Notes: generated by a model from the letters alone, not told the origin. A DNA stretch of 64,000 nt from Xanthomonas campestris pv. badrii (GCF_012848175.1 NZ_CP051651.1:186001-250000), one strand, 5' to 3'; numbered from the stretch's first letter, positions 26,547 to 36,355 are shown. Made by a program: numbers and translations.

Positions 26547-28193
26547 ATGAGTCGACAGTGGGACACCCAGGCCGAAAGCCGCCGCCAGCGCCTGCAGCGC
26601 GGCGCGGCGCTCGCGCCCCACGGGCGGGTGGTGGCGGCCGATGACGTGGTGGCGCTGCTGGAGGCGGTGATCGAACCCGGCGACCGGGTGTGCCTGGAGG
26701 GCAACAACCAGAAACAGGCCGACTTTCTTGCGCGTTGCCTGACCGAGGTGGACCCGGCCCGCGTGCACGACCTGCACATGGTGCAGTCGGTGCTGTCGCT
26801 GGCCGCGCATCTGGATGTGTTCGAACGCGGCATCGCCAGGCGGCTGGATTTTTCGTTCTCCGGCCCGCAGGCCGCGCGCCTGGCCGGGTTGGTGAGCGAA
26901 GGGCGCATCGAGATCGGTGCCATCCACACCTACCTGGAATTGTTCGGCCGTTACTTCATCGACCTCACGCCGCGCATTGCGCTGGTCACCGCGCAGGCCG
27001 CCGATCGCCACGGCAATCTCTATACCGGCCCCAATACCGAAGACACGCCGGTGATCGTGGAGGCCACGGCGTTCAAGGGCGGCATCGTGATCGCGCAGGT
27101 CAACGAAATCCTGGACACCTTGCCGCGCGTGGATATCCCTGCCGACTGGGTGGACTTCGTCACCCAGGCGCCCAAGCCCAATTACATCGAACCGCTGTTC
27201 ACGCGCGACCCGGCGCAGATCTCCGAGATCCAGGTGCTGATGGCGATGATGGCCATCAAGGGCATCTACGCCGAGTACGGCGTGGAGCGCCTCAACCACG
27301 GCATCGGCTTCGATACCGCCGCCATCGAACTCTTGCTGCCCACCTATGCCCAATCGCTGGGGTTGAAGGGCAAGATCTGCCGGCATTGGGCGCTCAACCC
27401 ACACCCGGCATTGATACCGGCGATCGAATCGGGCTTTGTCGAATCGGTGCATTCGTTCGGCTCGGAGCTGGGGATGGAGGCGTATATCGCCGCACGCCCG
27501 GATGTGTTCTTCGCCGGTGCCGACGGCAGCATGCGCTCCAACCGCGCACTGTCGCAGACTGCCGGCCTGTATGCCTGCGACATGTTCATCGGGTCCACCC
27601 TGCAGATCGATCTGCAGGGCAATAGCTCCACCGCCACGCGCGACCGCATTGCCGGCTTCGGTGGCGCGCCCAACATGGGGTCGGATGCGCGCGGCCGCCG
27701 GCATGCCAGCGCTGCCTGGCTCAAGGCCGGGCGCGAGGCCGCACGGCCCGGCGAAATGCCGCGCGGGCGCAAGCTGGTGGTGCAGATGGTGGAAACCTTC
27801 CGCGAGCACATGGCGCCGGCCTTCGTCGACACCCTCGATGCCTGGGAACTGGCCGAGCGCGCCAACTTGCCGCTGCCGCCGGTGATGATCTATGGCGACG
27901 ACGTCAGCCATGTGCTCACCGAAGAAGGCATCGCCAACCTGTTGCTGTGCCGCACGCCGGAAGAACGTGAGCAGGCGATCCGCGGCGTGTCCGGTTACAC
28001 CGCGGTGGGCCTGGCGCGCGACAAACGCATGGTGGAAAACCTGCGCGACCGCGGCGTGATCAAGCGCCCGGACGACCTGGGCATTCGCCCGCGCGATGCC
28101 ACGCGCGATCTGCTTGCCGCGCGCACGGTCAAGGACCTGGTGCGCTGGTCCGGTGGGCTGTACGACCCGCCGAAACGTTTTCGCAACTGGTAG
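26547..28193 (+). CDS. mdcA: Malonate decarboxylase alpha subunit (acetyl-ACP:malonate transferase)
   Basis: A 548-residue MdcA. It swaps acetyl for malonyl on the carrier subunit, the first half of malonate decarboxylation. Sequence landmarks are GDRVCLEGNNQKQADFLARCL (~55), GNLYTGPNTEDTPVIVEATAF, QVNEILDTLPRVDIPADWVDFV, FVESVHSFGSELGMEAYIAARPDVFFAGADGSMRSNRALSQ and QIDLQGNSSTATRDRIAGFGGAPNMGSDARGRRHAS. The ATG at 26547 follows GAGGCGAGAG. It is the first gene of a tight operon and sits just downstream of the palindromic operator. Confidence 0.95.
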   Translation: MSRQWDTQAESRRQRLQRGAALAPHGRVVAADDVVALLEAVIEPGDRVCLEGNNQKQADFLARCLTEVDPARVHDLHMVQSVLSLAAHLDVFERGIARRLDFSFSGPQAARLAGLVSEGRIEIGAIHTYLELFGRYFIDLTPRIALVTAQAADRHGNLYTGPNTEDTPVIVEATAFKGGIVIAQVNEILDTLPRVDIPADWVDFVTQAPKPNYIEPLFTRDPAQISEIQVLMAMMAIKGIYAEYGVERLNHGIGFDTAAIELLLPTYAQSLGLKGKICRHWALNPHPALIPAIESGFVESVHSFGSELGMEAYIAARPDVFFAGADGSMRSNRALSQTAGLYACDMFIGSTLQIDLQGNSSTATRDRIAGFGGAPNMGSDARGRRHASAAWLKAGREAARPGEMPRGRKLVVQMVETFREHMAPAFVDTLDAWELAERANLPLPPVMIYGDDVSHVLTEEGIANLLLCRTPEEREQAIRGVSGYTAVGLARDKRMVENLRDRGVIKRPDDLGIRPRDATRDLLAARTVKDLVRWSGGLYDPPKRFRNW

Positions 28194-28201
28194 GGCAGAG
28201 C

Positions 28202-28519
28202 ATGGAAACCCTTCGCTATCGTTTTGACGGCCAGCGCGGTGCGGGCACCGGTCTGGAGCATGCGCTGGTGGGCGTGGTCGCCTCCGGCAACCTGGAAGTG
28301 CTGGTCGAGCGCGTGCCGCTGGATGGCGCGATGGAGATCGAGATCCTCACCGCCGCGCGTGGCTTCGGCACGATCTGGCAAGCGGTGCTGGACGACTTCG
28401 CCGCGCGCCAACCGCTGCGCGATGTGCGCATCAGCATCAACGATGTCGGCGCCACCCCGGCGGTGGTGAGCCTGCGCCTGGACCAGGCCATCGATGTGCT
28501 GCAAGGAGCCGAGGCATGA
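28202..28519 (+). CDS. mdcC: Malonate decarboxylase acyl carrier protein (delta subunit)
   Basis: A 105-residue carrier subunit. It bears the 2'-(5''-phosphoribosyl)-3'-dephospho-CoA prosthetic group on a serine, likely the Ser of VGVVASGNLEVLVE (about residue 28). It starts 9 bases after mdcA and ends VSLRLDQAIDVLQGAEA. Attachment of the group needs MdcB and MdcG, both encoded downstream. Confidence 0.92.
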   Translation: METLRYRFDGQRGAGTGLEHALVGVVASGNLEVLVERVPLDGAMEIEILTAARGFGTIWQAVLDDFAARQPLRDVRISINDVGATPAVVSLRLDQAIDVLQGAEA

Positions 28520-28564
28520 GCCGCATGCACCGCACAGATACACATACAGATATCTCAGTAGCAA

Positions 28565-28618
28565 CGCACCCGGGCGCAACGGGCTTGCCCGGTATCGCCT
28601 CGCTCGCGCCCGGGTGCG
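28565..28618. repeat. Hairpin between mdcC and mdcD
   Basis: A perfect 12-bp inverted repeat CGCACCCGGGCG (28565-28576) / CGCCCGGGTGCG (28607-28618) fills most of the 127-base gap inside the operon. Its CGCCCGGG core also occurs in the GTAG repeats at 24.3 kb. It could stabilise the upstream mRNA. Confidence 0.5.
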
Positions 28619-28646
28619 CTCCTGACCAAGTCAGCCGGAGCCGCAC

Positions 28647-29567
28647 ATGAGCACCACCGTTCCCATGGCCGAGCGCAGCTATTACGAAGCCGACGCGCGC
28701 GAGCGTATCGACGGGTTGCTGGATGCCGGCAGCTTCAGCGAGTTCGTCGGCCCGCGCCGCCGCCTGGTCAGCCCGCATCTGGCGCAGCTCGACGTACCGG
28801 GCGCCTTCGATGATGGCGTCATCGTGGGGCAGGGCACGCTGCAGGGCCGCAACGTGCTGATCGCCGCGCAGCAGGGCGCCTTCATGGGCGGCGGCGTGGG
28901 CGAAGTGCACGGCGCCAAGCTCACCGGCCTGCTCGAACGCGCAAGCGCCACGCGTCCGGACGCGGTGCTGCTGCTGCTCGATACCGGCGGCGTACGCCTG
29001 CATGAGGCCAACGCCGGCCTGATCGCCATCTCCGAAGTCATGCGCGCCACCCTGGACACCCGCGCCGCGGGTATCCCGGTACTGGCGCTGATCGGCAGCG
29101 GCAACGGCGCGTTCGGTGGCATGGGCATCGTGGCGCGCTGCTGCAGCGCGGTGATCATGTCCGAAGAGGGTCGGCTGTCGCTGTCCGGCCCGGATGTGAT
29201 CGAAACCGTGCGCGGCGTGGAGGAGTTCGACGCGCGCGACCGTGCCCTGGTGTGGCGCGTCACCGGCGGCAAACACCGCTATCTGCTCGGCGAAGCGCGC
29301 ACCCTGGTGGCCGACCGAATCGCGGCCTTCGCCGATGCTGCGGCCAGCACGCTGGACACGCTGTCCGAACCGGACGGCGATGCCGCCTTGCAGGCGCTGG
29401 AGCGCGCGCATCAGCACTTGTGCGCGCGCATCGACGCGTACGGCGATTGCCGCGACGGCCTGGAGATCTGGACGCGGCAGGGCATCGCCAATGCACAGCG
29501 CCTGCCGCTGCTGGACACCGACGCCTTCCTTGCCGCCACCGCAGACCGGAGCACGCCATGGAACTGA
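28647..29567 (+). CDS. mdcD: Malonate decarboxylase beta subunit
   Basis: A 306-residue carboxyltransferase-fold (crotonase-like) subunit. With MdcE it decarboxylates malonyl-S-carrier to acetyl-S-carrier. Motifs are RERIDGLLDAGSFSEFVGP, GAFMGGGVGEVHGAKLTGLLERA, LDTGGVRLHEANAGLIAISEVMRA and GSGNGAFGGMGIVARCCSAVIMSEEGRLSLSGPDVIE. Its last 10 bases overlap the start of mdcE, which points to translational coupling. Confidence 0.95.
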   Translation: MSTTVPMAERSYYEADARERIDGLLDAGSFSEFVGPRRRLVSPHLAQLDVPGAFDDGVIVGQGTLQGRNVLIAAQQGAFMGGGVGEVHGAKLTGLLERASATRPDAVLLLLDTGGVRLHEANAGLIAISEVMRATLDTRAAGIPVLALIGSGNGAFGGMGIVARCCSAVIMSEEGRLSLSGPDVIETVRGVEEFDARDRALVWRVTGGKHRYLLGEARTLVADRIAAFADAAASTLDTLSEPDGDAALQALERAHQHLCARIDAYGDCRDGLEIWTRQGIANAQRLPLLDTDAFLAATADRSTPWN

Positions 29568-30262
29568 GCCAGTTACTGGACCAGCTGTTTCCGCTCGGTC
29601 ACGCCATCACCCGCAACGACGATGTCCTCACCGGCAGCGCCACCACCGCCGCGGGCGAGGTGACGGTGATCGGCACCGCCAACACGCTGGAAGTGGGCGT
29701 GGATCATGCCCTGGCGCTGGCCGCCACCGTGCTGGCCAGCACCCGCGCACATCCGCAACGCCCCATCGTGATGCTGGCCGACACCGCCGGGCAGCGGCTG
29801 GCGCGTCGCGACGAATTGCTCGGCATCAACGGCTATTTCGCGCATCTGGCGCGCGCGCTGGATCTTGCGCGCAAGCGCGGCGCGCGGCTGGTCACGCTGG
29901 TCTATGGCGAAGCGGTCAGCGGTGGATTCCTGTCCTTCGGCCTGATGGCCGACCGCATCCATGCCTTGCCGAGCGCACAGGTCCGCGTGATGGATCTGCG
30001 CGCGATGGCACGGGTCACCAAGCAGCCGGTGGAGACCTTGCAGGCGCTGAGCAAGCGTTCGCCGGTGTTTGCGCCGGGCGTGGAGAACTACGTGCGCATG
30101 GGCGCGGTGGACGCGCTGTGGGACGGCGATCTGGCGCAGGCGCTGCTGGAGGCGCTGGCTGCGCCTGTCGATGGCGACCAGCGTCGTGCACGCGGTGCGC
30201 AGCGCGGTGGCCGTACCCTCGCGCACGATGTCGCTGCTGCCGTGGCAGCGGGGCAGGCCTGA
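29558..30262 (+). CDS. mdcE: Malonate decarboxylase gamma subunit
   Basis: A 234-residue partner of MdcD, also of carboxyltransferase fold: [67 protein letters not shown] and [29 protein letters not shown]. The ATG at 29558 overlaps the end of mdcD in another frame. Together the two form the decarboxylase core. Confidence 0.93.
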   Translation: MELSQLLDQLFPLGHAITRNDDVLTGSATTAAGEVTVIGTANTLEVGVDHALALAATVLASTRAHPQRPIVMLADTAGQRLARRDELLGINGYFAHLARALDLARKRGARLVTLVYGEAVSGGFLSFGLMADRIHALPSAQVRVMDLRAMARVTKQPVETLQALSKRSPVFAPGVENYVRMGAVDALWDGDLAQALLEALAAPVDGDQRRARGAQRGGRTLAHDVAAAVAAGQA

Positions 30263-30263
30263 C

Positions 30264-30905
30264 ATGGCCGGCCGCCACGCCCTGGTGTGGTTGCGCCCTG
30301 CGGCGCAGTGGCAGGCGCTCACGCCCGGTGCGCAGCCGCGGCTGCAGCAATGGTTTGCTGCCGGCCTGCCGGCGGTAGTGGCGCGCCGCGACGGCAGGCA
30401 GGCACCGGGCAGCATGCGCCTGGGTGTGCCGTTGCCCCCTGCTGAGGACAAACAACGCCTGTCGTTGACTGTACGCGTTGACGATATTGCGCGCTGCACG
30501 GCGCCGCTCGCACTGGACGCCGTGCCCGCGCACGCCCCCGATACCGCGCAACCGGCCTTGCAGGCGCTGCTGACGCAATGCCAGGCCACTGGCTTGCGGC
30601 CGCGCGTGTTCGGCAGCTTCGCCTGGCAGGCGTTGACCGGCCTGGCCTATGTGCACGCGCACTCGGATCTGGATCTGCTGTGGAGCGTCGAAACACCCGA
30701 ACAGGCGCATGCCGTAGTCGCGCTGCTGCAGCGCTGGGAACAGCGCCATGGGCAGCGCGCAGATGGCGAATTGTTGCTGCCCGACGACATGGCCGTGAGC
30801 TGGCGTGAATACGCTGGCAGTGCGCAGCAGGTGTTGGTGAAGTCCAGCAACAGCTGCCGCCTGCTGCCACGGGCTGCCCTGTTCCCGGTCTGGAGTGCGG
30901 CATGA
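30264..30905 (+). CDS. mdcG: Phosphoribosyl-dephospho-CoA transferase
   Basis: A 213-residue nucleotidyltransferase. It transfers the prosthetic group precursor to the MdcC serine. The catalytic pattern [24 protein letters not shown] (GS...DxD, about residues 116-139) is intact. It starts one base after the mdcE stop and ends in ATGA, overlapping the next start by 4 bases. Confidence 0.9.
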   Translation: MAGRHALVWLRPAAQWQALTPGAQPRLQQWFAAGLPAVVARRDGRQAPGSMRLGVPLPPAEDKQRLSLTVRVDDIARCTAPLALDAVPAHAPDTAQPALQALLTQCQATGLRPRVFGSFAWQALTGLAYVHAHSDLDLLWSVETPEQAHAVVALLQRWEQRHGQRADGELLLPDDMAVSWREYAGSAQQVLVKSSNSCRLLPRAALFPVWSAA

Positions 30906-32050
30906 AGACGCAGGCGAAGCGCAGGCATGACGTCGAAAGTACCGCCGTGCAGCGTGACGCTGCGCAGCCGAAGACGTTGCTGCCGAGGCTGCACCTTGCA
31001 GAACACGCGATGAGTGAAGCGTCGCAGGCGTCGACATTCGTTGCCGCATGCAGTGGACATGAGCTTGTGTATGCCGATGACCGAAATCGGCCCGTCGCAG
31101 CGCAAACTGCCGCAGCGTCGGTGCAGCTGAGTAACAACGCATCGCCAGTGCAGCCGCGTGCGTTGCGCACCGTGGTGTGCGATCACGCAGCATTGCACCA
31201 TCCGCCTTCGTCCTCCGGTCAGGTCCGCGCCAGTCCGCTGGCACATCGCCTGGGTCGGCTCGCGGTGGGCGCGCTGCATGCCGAGCTCGCATGCGCTCCC
31301 AAGCCGGGCCTGGTCACGCCGTTCGATAGCGGCAGCCACACCGACATGGACGCGTCCAGCTTCCTGCGCAGCCTGTTTGCATTGCGTGGCTATTTTGTCG
31401 CCATCGCCCAGGCCGGTATCGACAACGCGCCCCTCGCTCGCCTGCGCGATCTGGGCATCGCCGCCGAGGCCGCCATGCTGCGTGCCACGGGCGGCATCAA
31501 CACGCACCGTGGCGCTATCTTCAGTCTTGGCCTGCTCACCGCACAGTCCGCGCGCCTGCACGTTGCACAGCGTCGGCCGCCGGTTGCCGATGCCGTCTGT
31601 CAGGGCGTGCAGGTCTGGCGCGAGGCCCTGCTGGCCGCGCCGCTGGATCCGCGCAGCAACGGCCAACGCATGCGTGCGCAGCACAAGGTCAGCGGTGTGC
31701 GCGAGCAGGCCGCGATGGGTTACCCGCTGCTGCGCGAAGTGGCGCTGCCGGCCTTGCGTGCCCGGCTTGCGACCGGCGCCACGCAGGAGGCCGCGCTCGC
31801 GCACACCCTGATGCAGTTGGTCGCACAGGTCGACGATCTGAACCTGCTGCATCGCGGTGGTGCCGATGGATTGGCGTATGCCAAGGCGCAGGCAGCCCGC
31901 TTTATTGCCGACGGCGGCACCATGCAGCCGAACTGGCGCGATCAGCTCGCTGCCATCGGCAGTGGCTTCGTCCAGCGGCGGCTCAGCCCCGGCGGCAGTG
32001 CCGATCTGTTGGCCTGCGCGTGGTTTCTGTATTGCCAAGAGCGCGCATGA
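30902..32050 (+). CDS. mdcB: Triphosphoribosyl-dephospho-CoA synthase
   Basis: Makes the ATP-derived precursor of the carrier's prosthetic group. The conserved core begins near residue 111 ([28 protein letters not shown]) and continues with [78 protein letters not shown] and [16 protein letters not shown]. From the ATG at 30902, which overlaps mdcG by ATGA, the protein is 382 residues, about 90 more than usual; the extra N-terminus has no recognised domain. A start at 31010 (MSEASQAST) would give 346 residues. The overlap favours 30902, the family length favours a later start. Confidence 0.88.
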   Translation: MKTQAKRRHDVESTAVQRDAAQPKTLLPRLHLAEHAMSEASQASTFVAACSGHELVYADDRNRPVAAQTAAASVQLSNNASPVQPRALRTVVCDHAALHHPPSSSGQVRASPLAHRLGRLAVGALHAELACAPKPGLVTPFDSGSHTDMDASSFLRSLFALRGYFVAIAQAGIDNAPLARLRDLGIAAEAAMLRATGGINTHRGAIFSLGLLTAQSARLHVAQRRPPVADAVCQGVQVWREALLAAPLDPRSNGQRMRAQHKVSGVREQAAMGYPLLREVALPALRARLATGATQEAALAHTLMQLVAQVDDLNLLHRGGADGLAYAKAQAARFIADGGTMQPNWRDQLAAIGSGFVQRRLSPGGSADLLACAWFLYCQERA

Positions 32051-32144
32051 GCAGAAATCCCCATCCGCGCCGTCTCAGTGCACGTGTCGTGGCAGAGCGT
32101 GCGAGCAGTCGTATCGCACCACCTACTGCTGTGCCGGGTGCCGT

Positions 32145-32190
32145 CCTTCTCCCGTCTACGGGAGAAGGTGCCCGAAGGGCGGATGAGGGC
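32145..32190. repeat. Half copy of the palindromic repeat family
   Basis: CCTTCTCCC-GTCTAC-GGGAGAAGG hairpin followed by TGCCCGAAGGGCGGATGAGGG, in the 184-base gap between mdcB and mdcH. It is the same motif as one arm of the 43-kb array units. Confidence 0.7.
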
Positions 32191-32234
32191 AGCTCTGGCA
32201 GACACCGTCCGACCACAGCGCACCGAGCAACGCC

Positions 32235-33155
32235 ATGAGCCTGGCCATTCTCTGCCCCGGCCAAGGCGGCCAGCACCCGGAGATGTTCGCGCAGGTGGCG
32301 GATGCACCGGCTGCGGCTGAGGTCGTTGCGCTCGCGGACACGCTGCTGGGCACATCGTCCCAGCGTCTGGCATCCGATCCCGGCCGCTATGCCAATGCCA
32401 TCGCCCAGCCGCTGGTGTGCGCAGCGACGCTGGCGCAGTGGCAGGCGCTACGCCAGCAATTGCCGGCGCCCTTGATGGCGCTGGGCTATAGCGTTGGCGA
32501 ACTCGCCGCGCACGCCGTGGCCGGTAGCATGGAGATCGCCACCTGCCTGCAGCTGGCCGCCACCCGCGCCCGCCTGATGGATGCCGCCAGCCCCGCGCAC
32601 GCCGGGCTGATGGCGGTGGTCGGCCTGCCGCTCACCACGCTTGAAGCGCTCTGCAACAGCCATGGCGCCGCACTTGCCATCATCAATGGCGACGACCATG
32701 CCGTGCTCGGTGGCCCACGCGCCGCGTTGCAGGCGCTGGGCGCTGACGCGCAAGCACGTGGTGCGCGCACCACCTTGCTGCCGGTCAGCGTGCCCGCGCA
32801 TACGCCGTGGCTGCGCGAGGCAGCCGATGCGTTCGCAATCGAATTGAACAAGGTGGCAGTGCGCGCGCCAGCGCTGCGCGTGCTGGCCGGTATCGATGCG
32901 CGCGCGGTCACCACGCCGGCGCTGGTCATCGACAGCCTGTCGGCACAGATCGCGCAGACCGTGCGCTGGCGCGACGTGCTGGTGCAGGCCACCGAACGCG
33001 GTGCGCGCGTGTTTCTCGAACTCGGCCCGGGCAGCGCATTGGCGCGCATGGTGCGCGAGGTCGTACCGGAGTGCGAAGCACGCTCGGTCGATGAATTCCA
33101 CAGCACCCACGGTGTCGTGGAGTGGGTCGCCGCCGCGTGCGAGCGCGCGGCATGA
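32235..33155 (+). CDS. mdcH: Malonate decarboxylase epsilon subunit (malonyl-CoA:ACP transacylase)
   Basis: A 306-residue MAT-fold enzyme. It loads malonyl from malonyl-CoA onto the carrier to start the cycle. The oxyanion-hole motif CPGQGGQHPEMF (~7) and the nucleophile elbow LMALGYSVGELAAHAVAG (Ser near 88; GYSVGE instead of the commoner GHSxGE) are clear, as is the catalytic His in LPVSVPAHTPWL. A repeat-bearing 184-base gap separates it from mdcB, so it may need its own ribosome loading or promoter. Confidence 0.92.
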   Translation: MSLAILCPGQGGQHPEMFAQVADAPAAAEVVALADTLLGTSSQRLASDPGRYANAIAQPLVCAATLAQWQALRQQLPAPLMALGYSVGELAAHAVAGSMEIATCLQLAATRARLMDAASPAHAGLMAVVGLPLTTLEALCNSHGAALAIINGDDHAVLGGPRAALQALGADAQARGARTTLLPVSVPAHTPWLREAADAFAIELNKVAVRAPALRVLAGIDARAVTTPALVIDSLSAQIAQTVRWRDVLVQATERGARVFLELGPGSALARMVREVVPECEARSVDEFHSTHGVVEWVAAACERAA

Positions 33156-33242
33156 AGGACTGGCAGGTGGCATAGACGGCGTGACCCTTGGATGGCGGGT
33201 GGCCATCCGTGCTGTACGCGAATCAGGTGTCTGGGAGGGCGC

Positions 33243-34598
33243 ATGACCCCGCAAATTGCAACGATTCTTGGCTTGGTTGTCATGTTCATCGTGGCCACCG
33301 CATTGCCCATCAACATGGGTGCGGTGGCCTTCGCGCTGGCGTTCATCGTCGGCGGGGTGTGGGTGGGTCTGGACGGCAAGGAGGTCTTGGCCGGCTTTCC
33401 CGGCGACCTGTTCCTGACCCTGGTCGGCATCACCTATCTGTTCGCCATCGCGCAGAAGAACGGCACGATCGATCTGCTCGTGCACTGGGCGGTGCGCGCG
33501 GTCCGCGGGCGCATCGTGGCCATCCCGTGGGTGATGTTCGTCGTCACCGGCCTGCTCACCGCCTTCGGTGCACTGGGGCCAGCGGCGGTGGCCATCATCG
33601 GCCCGGTCGCGTTGCGCTTTGCCAAGCAGTACCGCATCAATCCGTTGATGATGGGCCTGCTGGTGATCCATGGTGCGCAGGGCGGCGGCTTCTCGCCGAT
33701 CAGCGTGTATGGCGGCATCACCAACAAGGTGGTGGAAAAGGCCGGGCTGGATGTCACCGAAATGGCGGTGTTTCTCACCAGCCTGGGCTTCAACCTGATG
33801 ATGGCGATCATCTGCTTCTGCGCCTTCGGCGGGCTCAAGCTGATGCGCCGGCAGGAGATGTCGCTGGCCGATGCGCAGTACGTGCCGGTCACCGGCGATC
33901 AGGCCTCGCAACGCCGCTTCGCCATCGAAGGCCATGGTGCGCTGGTCGCTGCCGGTGGCGGTACCTTGTCCACCGATCCACTGGCCTTGGAGGCGGTGGC
34001 AATCACCCGCGACCGGGTCATCACCCTGGTCGGTCTGCTTGGCCTGGGTGTTGCGGCGCTGGTCTACAACCTCAATGTCGGCCTGGTGTCGATCACCGTC
34101 GCGGTGGCGTTGGCGCTGATCTCGCCGAATGCGCAGAAGGGTGCCGTGGACGGCATCAGCTGGTCCACGGTGCTGTTGATCAGCGGTGTGGTGACCTATG
34201 TGGCCGTGCTGGAAAAAGCCGGCGCGGTGGACTACATCGGCACCGGCGTCTCGCAGATCGGCATGCCGTTGCTCGGCGCGCTGCTGGTCTGCTACGTGGG
34301 CGGCATCGTGTCCGCATTCGCCTCGTCGGCAGCGGTCCTTGGCGCCACCATCCCGCTGGCGGTGCCGTTCCTGATGCAGGGCCATCTTGGCGCGGCCGGG
34401 GTGATCTGCGCGTTGGCCGTGTCGTCCACCATCGTCGATGTCAGCCCGTTTTCCACCAATGGTGCGCTGGTGGTGGCCTCGGCCGCCAAGGAAGAGCGCG
34501 ACGGCCTGTTCCGCCGCTTCCTGGTCTACAGCGGGCTGGTGGTGGTGTTGGGGCCGCTGGCGGCGTGGCTGTTGTTCGTGGTGCCGGGTTGGCTGTGA
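33243..34598 (+). CDS. MatC-like malonate/dicarboxylate transporter
   Basis: A 451-residue membrane protein with about ten to twelve hydrophobic segments. The N-terminal half (MTPQIATILGLVVMFIVATALPINMGAVAFALAFIVGG and GITYLFAIAQKNGTIDLLVHWAV) matches the MatC N-terminal domain of Rhizobium dicarboxylate carriers. The second half has the SLC13-like pattern ISGVVTYVAVLEKAG and VSSTIVDVSPFSTNGALVVA. The position right after the mdc genes makes malonate uptake the likely role. It takes the place of the MdcLM transporter used by Pseudomonas and Klebsiella-type clusters. The ATG at 33243 has GGGAGGGC upstream. Confidence 0.85.
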   Translation: MTPQIATILGLVVMFIVATALPINMGAVAFALAFIVGGVWVGLDGKEVLAGFPGDLFLTLVGITYLFAIAQKNGTIDLLVHWAVRAVRGRIVAIPWVMFVVTGLLTAFGALGPAAVAIIGPVALRFAKQYRINPLMMGLLVIHGAQGGGFSPISVYGGITNKVVEKAGLDVTEMAVFLTSLGFNLMMAIICFCAFGGLKLMRRQEMSLADAQYVPVTGDQASQRRFAIEGHGALVAAGGGTLSTDPLALEAVAITRDRVITLVGLLGLGVAALVYNLNVGLVSITVAVALALISPNAQKGAVDGISWSTVLLISGVVTYVAVLEKAGAVDYIGTGVSQIGMPLLGALLVCYVGGIVSAFASSAAVLGATIPLAVPFLMQGHLGAAGVICALAVSSTIVDVSPFSTNGALVVASAAKEERDGLFRRFLVYSGLVVVLGPLAAWLLFVVPGWL

Positions 34599-34677
34599 CG
34601 CCGGCGGCATCGGGCAGGGTCCGGGGGTGCGCCGGTAGAATGGGCGCCCCCGCTCCGCTACCGACGACCTGCCCACC

Positions 34678-35397
34678 ATGACCCTCGCCCCTGATTCGCG
34701 CAGCGCCAAGAAGCGCGTACCGCTGTACGAGGAAGTGGCAGAGCGCCTGCGCCAGAAGATCTACGACTACGCATTGCCGCCGGGCGAATGGATCGACGAG
34801 CCAGCGCTGGCCGAAGAGCTCGGCATCAGCCGCACCCCCTTGCGCGAAAGCCTCAAGCTGCTCGCGGCCGAAGGCCTGGTGCAGTTGGACGCCGGCCGCG
34901 GCAGCCGGGTCACGCGGCTGACGCTGGAAGACCTCAACCAGCTGTTTCCAGTAATGGCGATGCTGGAAGGCCGCTGCGCACACGATGCGGTCAAGCGCAT
35001 CGATGCGGCCGGTGTGCAGCGCCTGGAAGAGTTGCATGCGGCGATGGAGGCCTCGGCCGCCTCCGGCGATCTGGCCGAGTACTACCGCAACAATTATCTG
35101 ATCCACGAAACGGTGCAGCACTACGCCGGCAATCCGTGGCTGATCCGCGTCACCCACGACCTGCACCGCATCCTCAAGATGCATCGCGGACGGCAATTGC
35201 TCACGCCGGGACGCATGGCGCAATCGCTGGCCGAGCATCGGCAACTGATGGAGTGCGTGCGGCGCGGCGATGCGGAAGGTGCCGAGCGCACCATGCACGG
35301 GCATCTGCTGAGCCAGGGCCAGGCGCTGGCAGCCTACGTGGCGGCTGGCGGCATGTTGAATGTACCGGCGCCGTTGCCGCGCTCGGGCGGGGTGTAG
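34678..35397 (+). CDS. mdcY: GntR/FadR-family regulator of malonate genes
   Basis: A 239-residue regulator. The GntR winged helix is at about residues 14-80 (YEEVAERLRQKIYDYALPPGEWIDEPALAEELGISRTPLRESLKLLAAEGLV). An FCD ligand-binding domain covers about 90-220 with likely metal residues (YYRNNYLIHETVQHYAGN, His in AEHRQLMECVRRGD). It is last in the malonate cluster and same-stranded; similar regulators (MdcY in Acinetobacter) repress the operon until malonate binds. The TAATTAC-N3-GTAATTA site before mdcA is its best candidate operator. The symbol is by analogy. Confidence 0.82.
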   Translation: MTLAPDSRSAKKRVPLYEEVAERLRQKIYDYALPPGEWIDEPALAEELGISRTPLRESLKLLAAEGLVQLDAGRGSRVTRLTLEDLNQLFPVMAMLEGRCAHDAVKRIDAAGVQRLEELHAAMEASAASGDLAEYYRNNYLIHETVQHYAGNPWLIRVTHDLHRILKMHRGRQLLTPGRMAQSLAEHRQLMECVRRGDAEGAERTMHGHLLSQGQALAAYVAAGGMLNVPAPLPRSGGV

Positions 35398-35579
35398 TCG
35401 TCTGCTTAAGCGGGGCGGAAGGCACGCGCAAGGACACCCTGCGCGCGTACGTGCTGTCGAAACGGGCGTTCGCTTGGCGAGCGACCAACCGGATGCTTGC
35501 GGCGAAAGACGTAACGGCTAGACCGCTGCCGGACAGACCACAGCGCCGGCACGTCCAGCCCCAGCCGCCGCCGCCACGT

Positions 35580-35625
35580 CCTTCTCCCACCTGTGGGAGA
35601 AGGTGCCCGAAGGGCGGATGAGGGC
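35580..35625. repeat. Half copy of the palindromic repeat family
   Basis: CCTTCTCCC-ACCTGT-GGGAGAAGG hairpin followed by TGCCCGAAGGGCGGATGAGGG, nearly identical to 32145-32190. It lies between the convergent mdcY-like and HAD genes and could act as a shared terminator. Confidence 0.7.
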
Positions 35626-35636
35626 TGCGCCTGGTG

Positions 35637-36260
35637 CTAGCGCATGCCCAAGGCAAGCAAGTCTTCCACACGCTCGATCAGCTGCGTTCCGGCCAATCCG
35701 GCAAATACCTCCGGATGCGCATAGCCCCAGGCGACCGCGGCGAATGGCAGGCCCAGCACCTGGGCCGCTTCCCAATCGGCGACCTGGTCGCCCACATAGA
35801 TCGCCTGTGCCGCTGTGTGCGATGTGGCGCGCAGCACGCGGCGCAGGGCGCGCTGTTTGCCCAGCAGATGCGCGCCGCCTTCGATGAGGGCGAACTTCGT
35901 ACTCAGCTCCTCGCCCAGCACGCGTTGCACGTTCTCTGCCGAGTTGGACGACACCACCGCCAGCCGCGTCCCCCCGGCGTGCAACGCACTGACCGTCTGC
36001 GCAATGCCGGGAAACAACGCCGCCGGCGGTGCGGCGCGCATCAGGCGGATGAAGTCGGCCGCCACCAGCGGAACCTTCCAGGCAGGCAATCCGGACTGCT
36101 TGATCAGCGCGCGCGTGCTCAACCTGCGCGCGGCGTCCACTTCATGCGTTTCGGCCGCGCGGAACCCGTGCCGCGCGGCCAGGTCGCGCTGTGTGCTCAG
36201 GAAGAAGCCGAACGAATCGGCCAGGGTGCCGTCGAAATCGAAAATGATCAGTGCAGGCAT
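35637..36260 (-). CDS. HAD-superfamily hydrolase (phosphoglycolate phosphatase-like)
   Basis: A 207-residue HAD phosphatase. Motif I is IIFDFDGTLADS (nucleophile Asp near residue 7), motif II is AVVSSNSAENV, Lys is in GKQRALRRVL and motif IV is AIYVGDQVADWEAA. The cap is the small helical type between motifs I and II. The substrate cannot be read; a phosphoglycolate phosphatase or related housekeeping role is possible. It lies 95 bases after the STAS gene on the same strand and could be co-transcribed. Confidence 0.85.
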   Translation of the reverse strand: MPALIIFDFDGTLADSFGFFLSTQRDLAARHGFRAAETHEVDAARRLSTRALIKQSGLPAWKVPLVAADFIRLMRAAPPAALFPGIAQTVSALHAGGTRLAVVSSNSAENVQRVLGEELSTKFALIEGGAHLLGKQRALRRVLRATSHTAAQAIYVGDQVADWEAAQVLGLPFAAVAWGYAHPEVFAGLAGTQLIERVEDLLALGMR

Positions 36261-36355
36261 GGCAACGCGCAGGGCAGGGCGCCATAGCCTAACCAACCCG
36301 CCCCGCAGCGCCCACGCACACACGTCCCCACGTGTATGCGCAGGCGATGCAAGCG

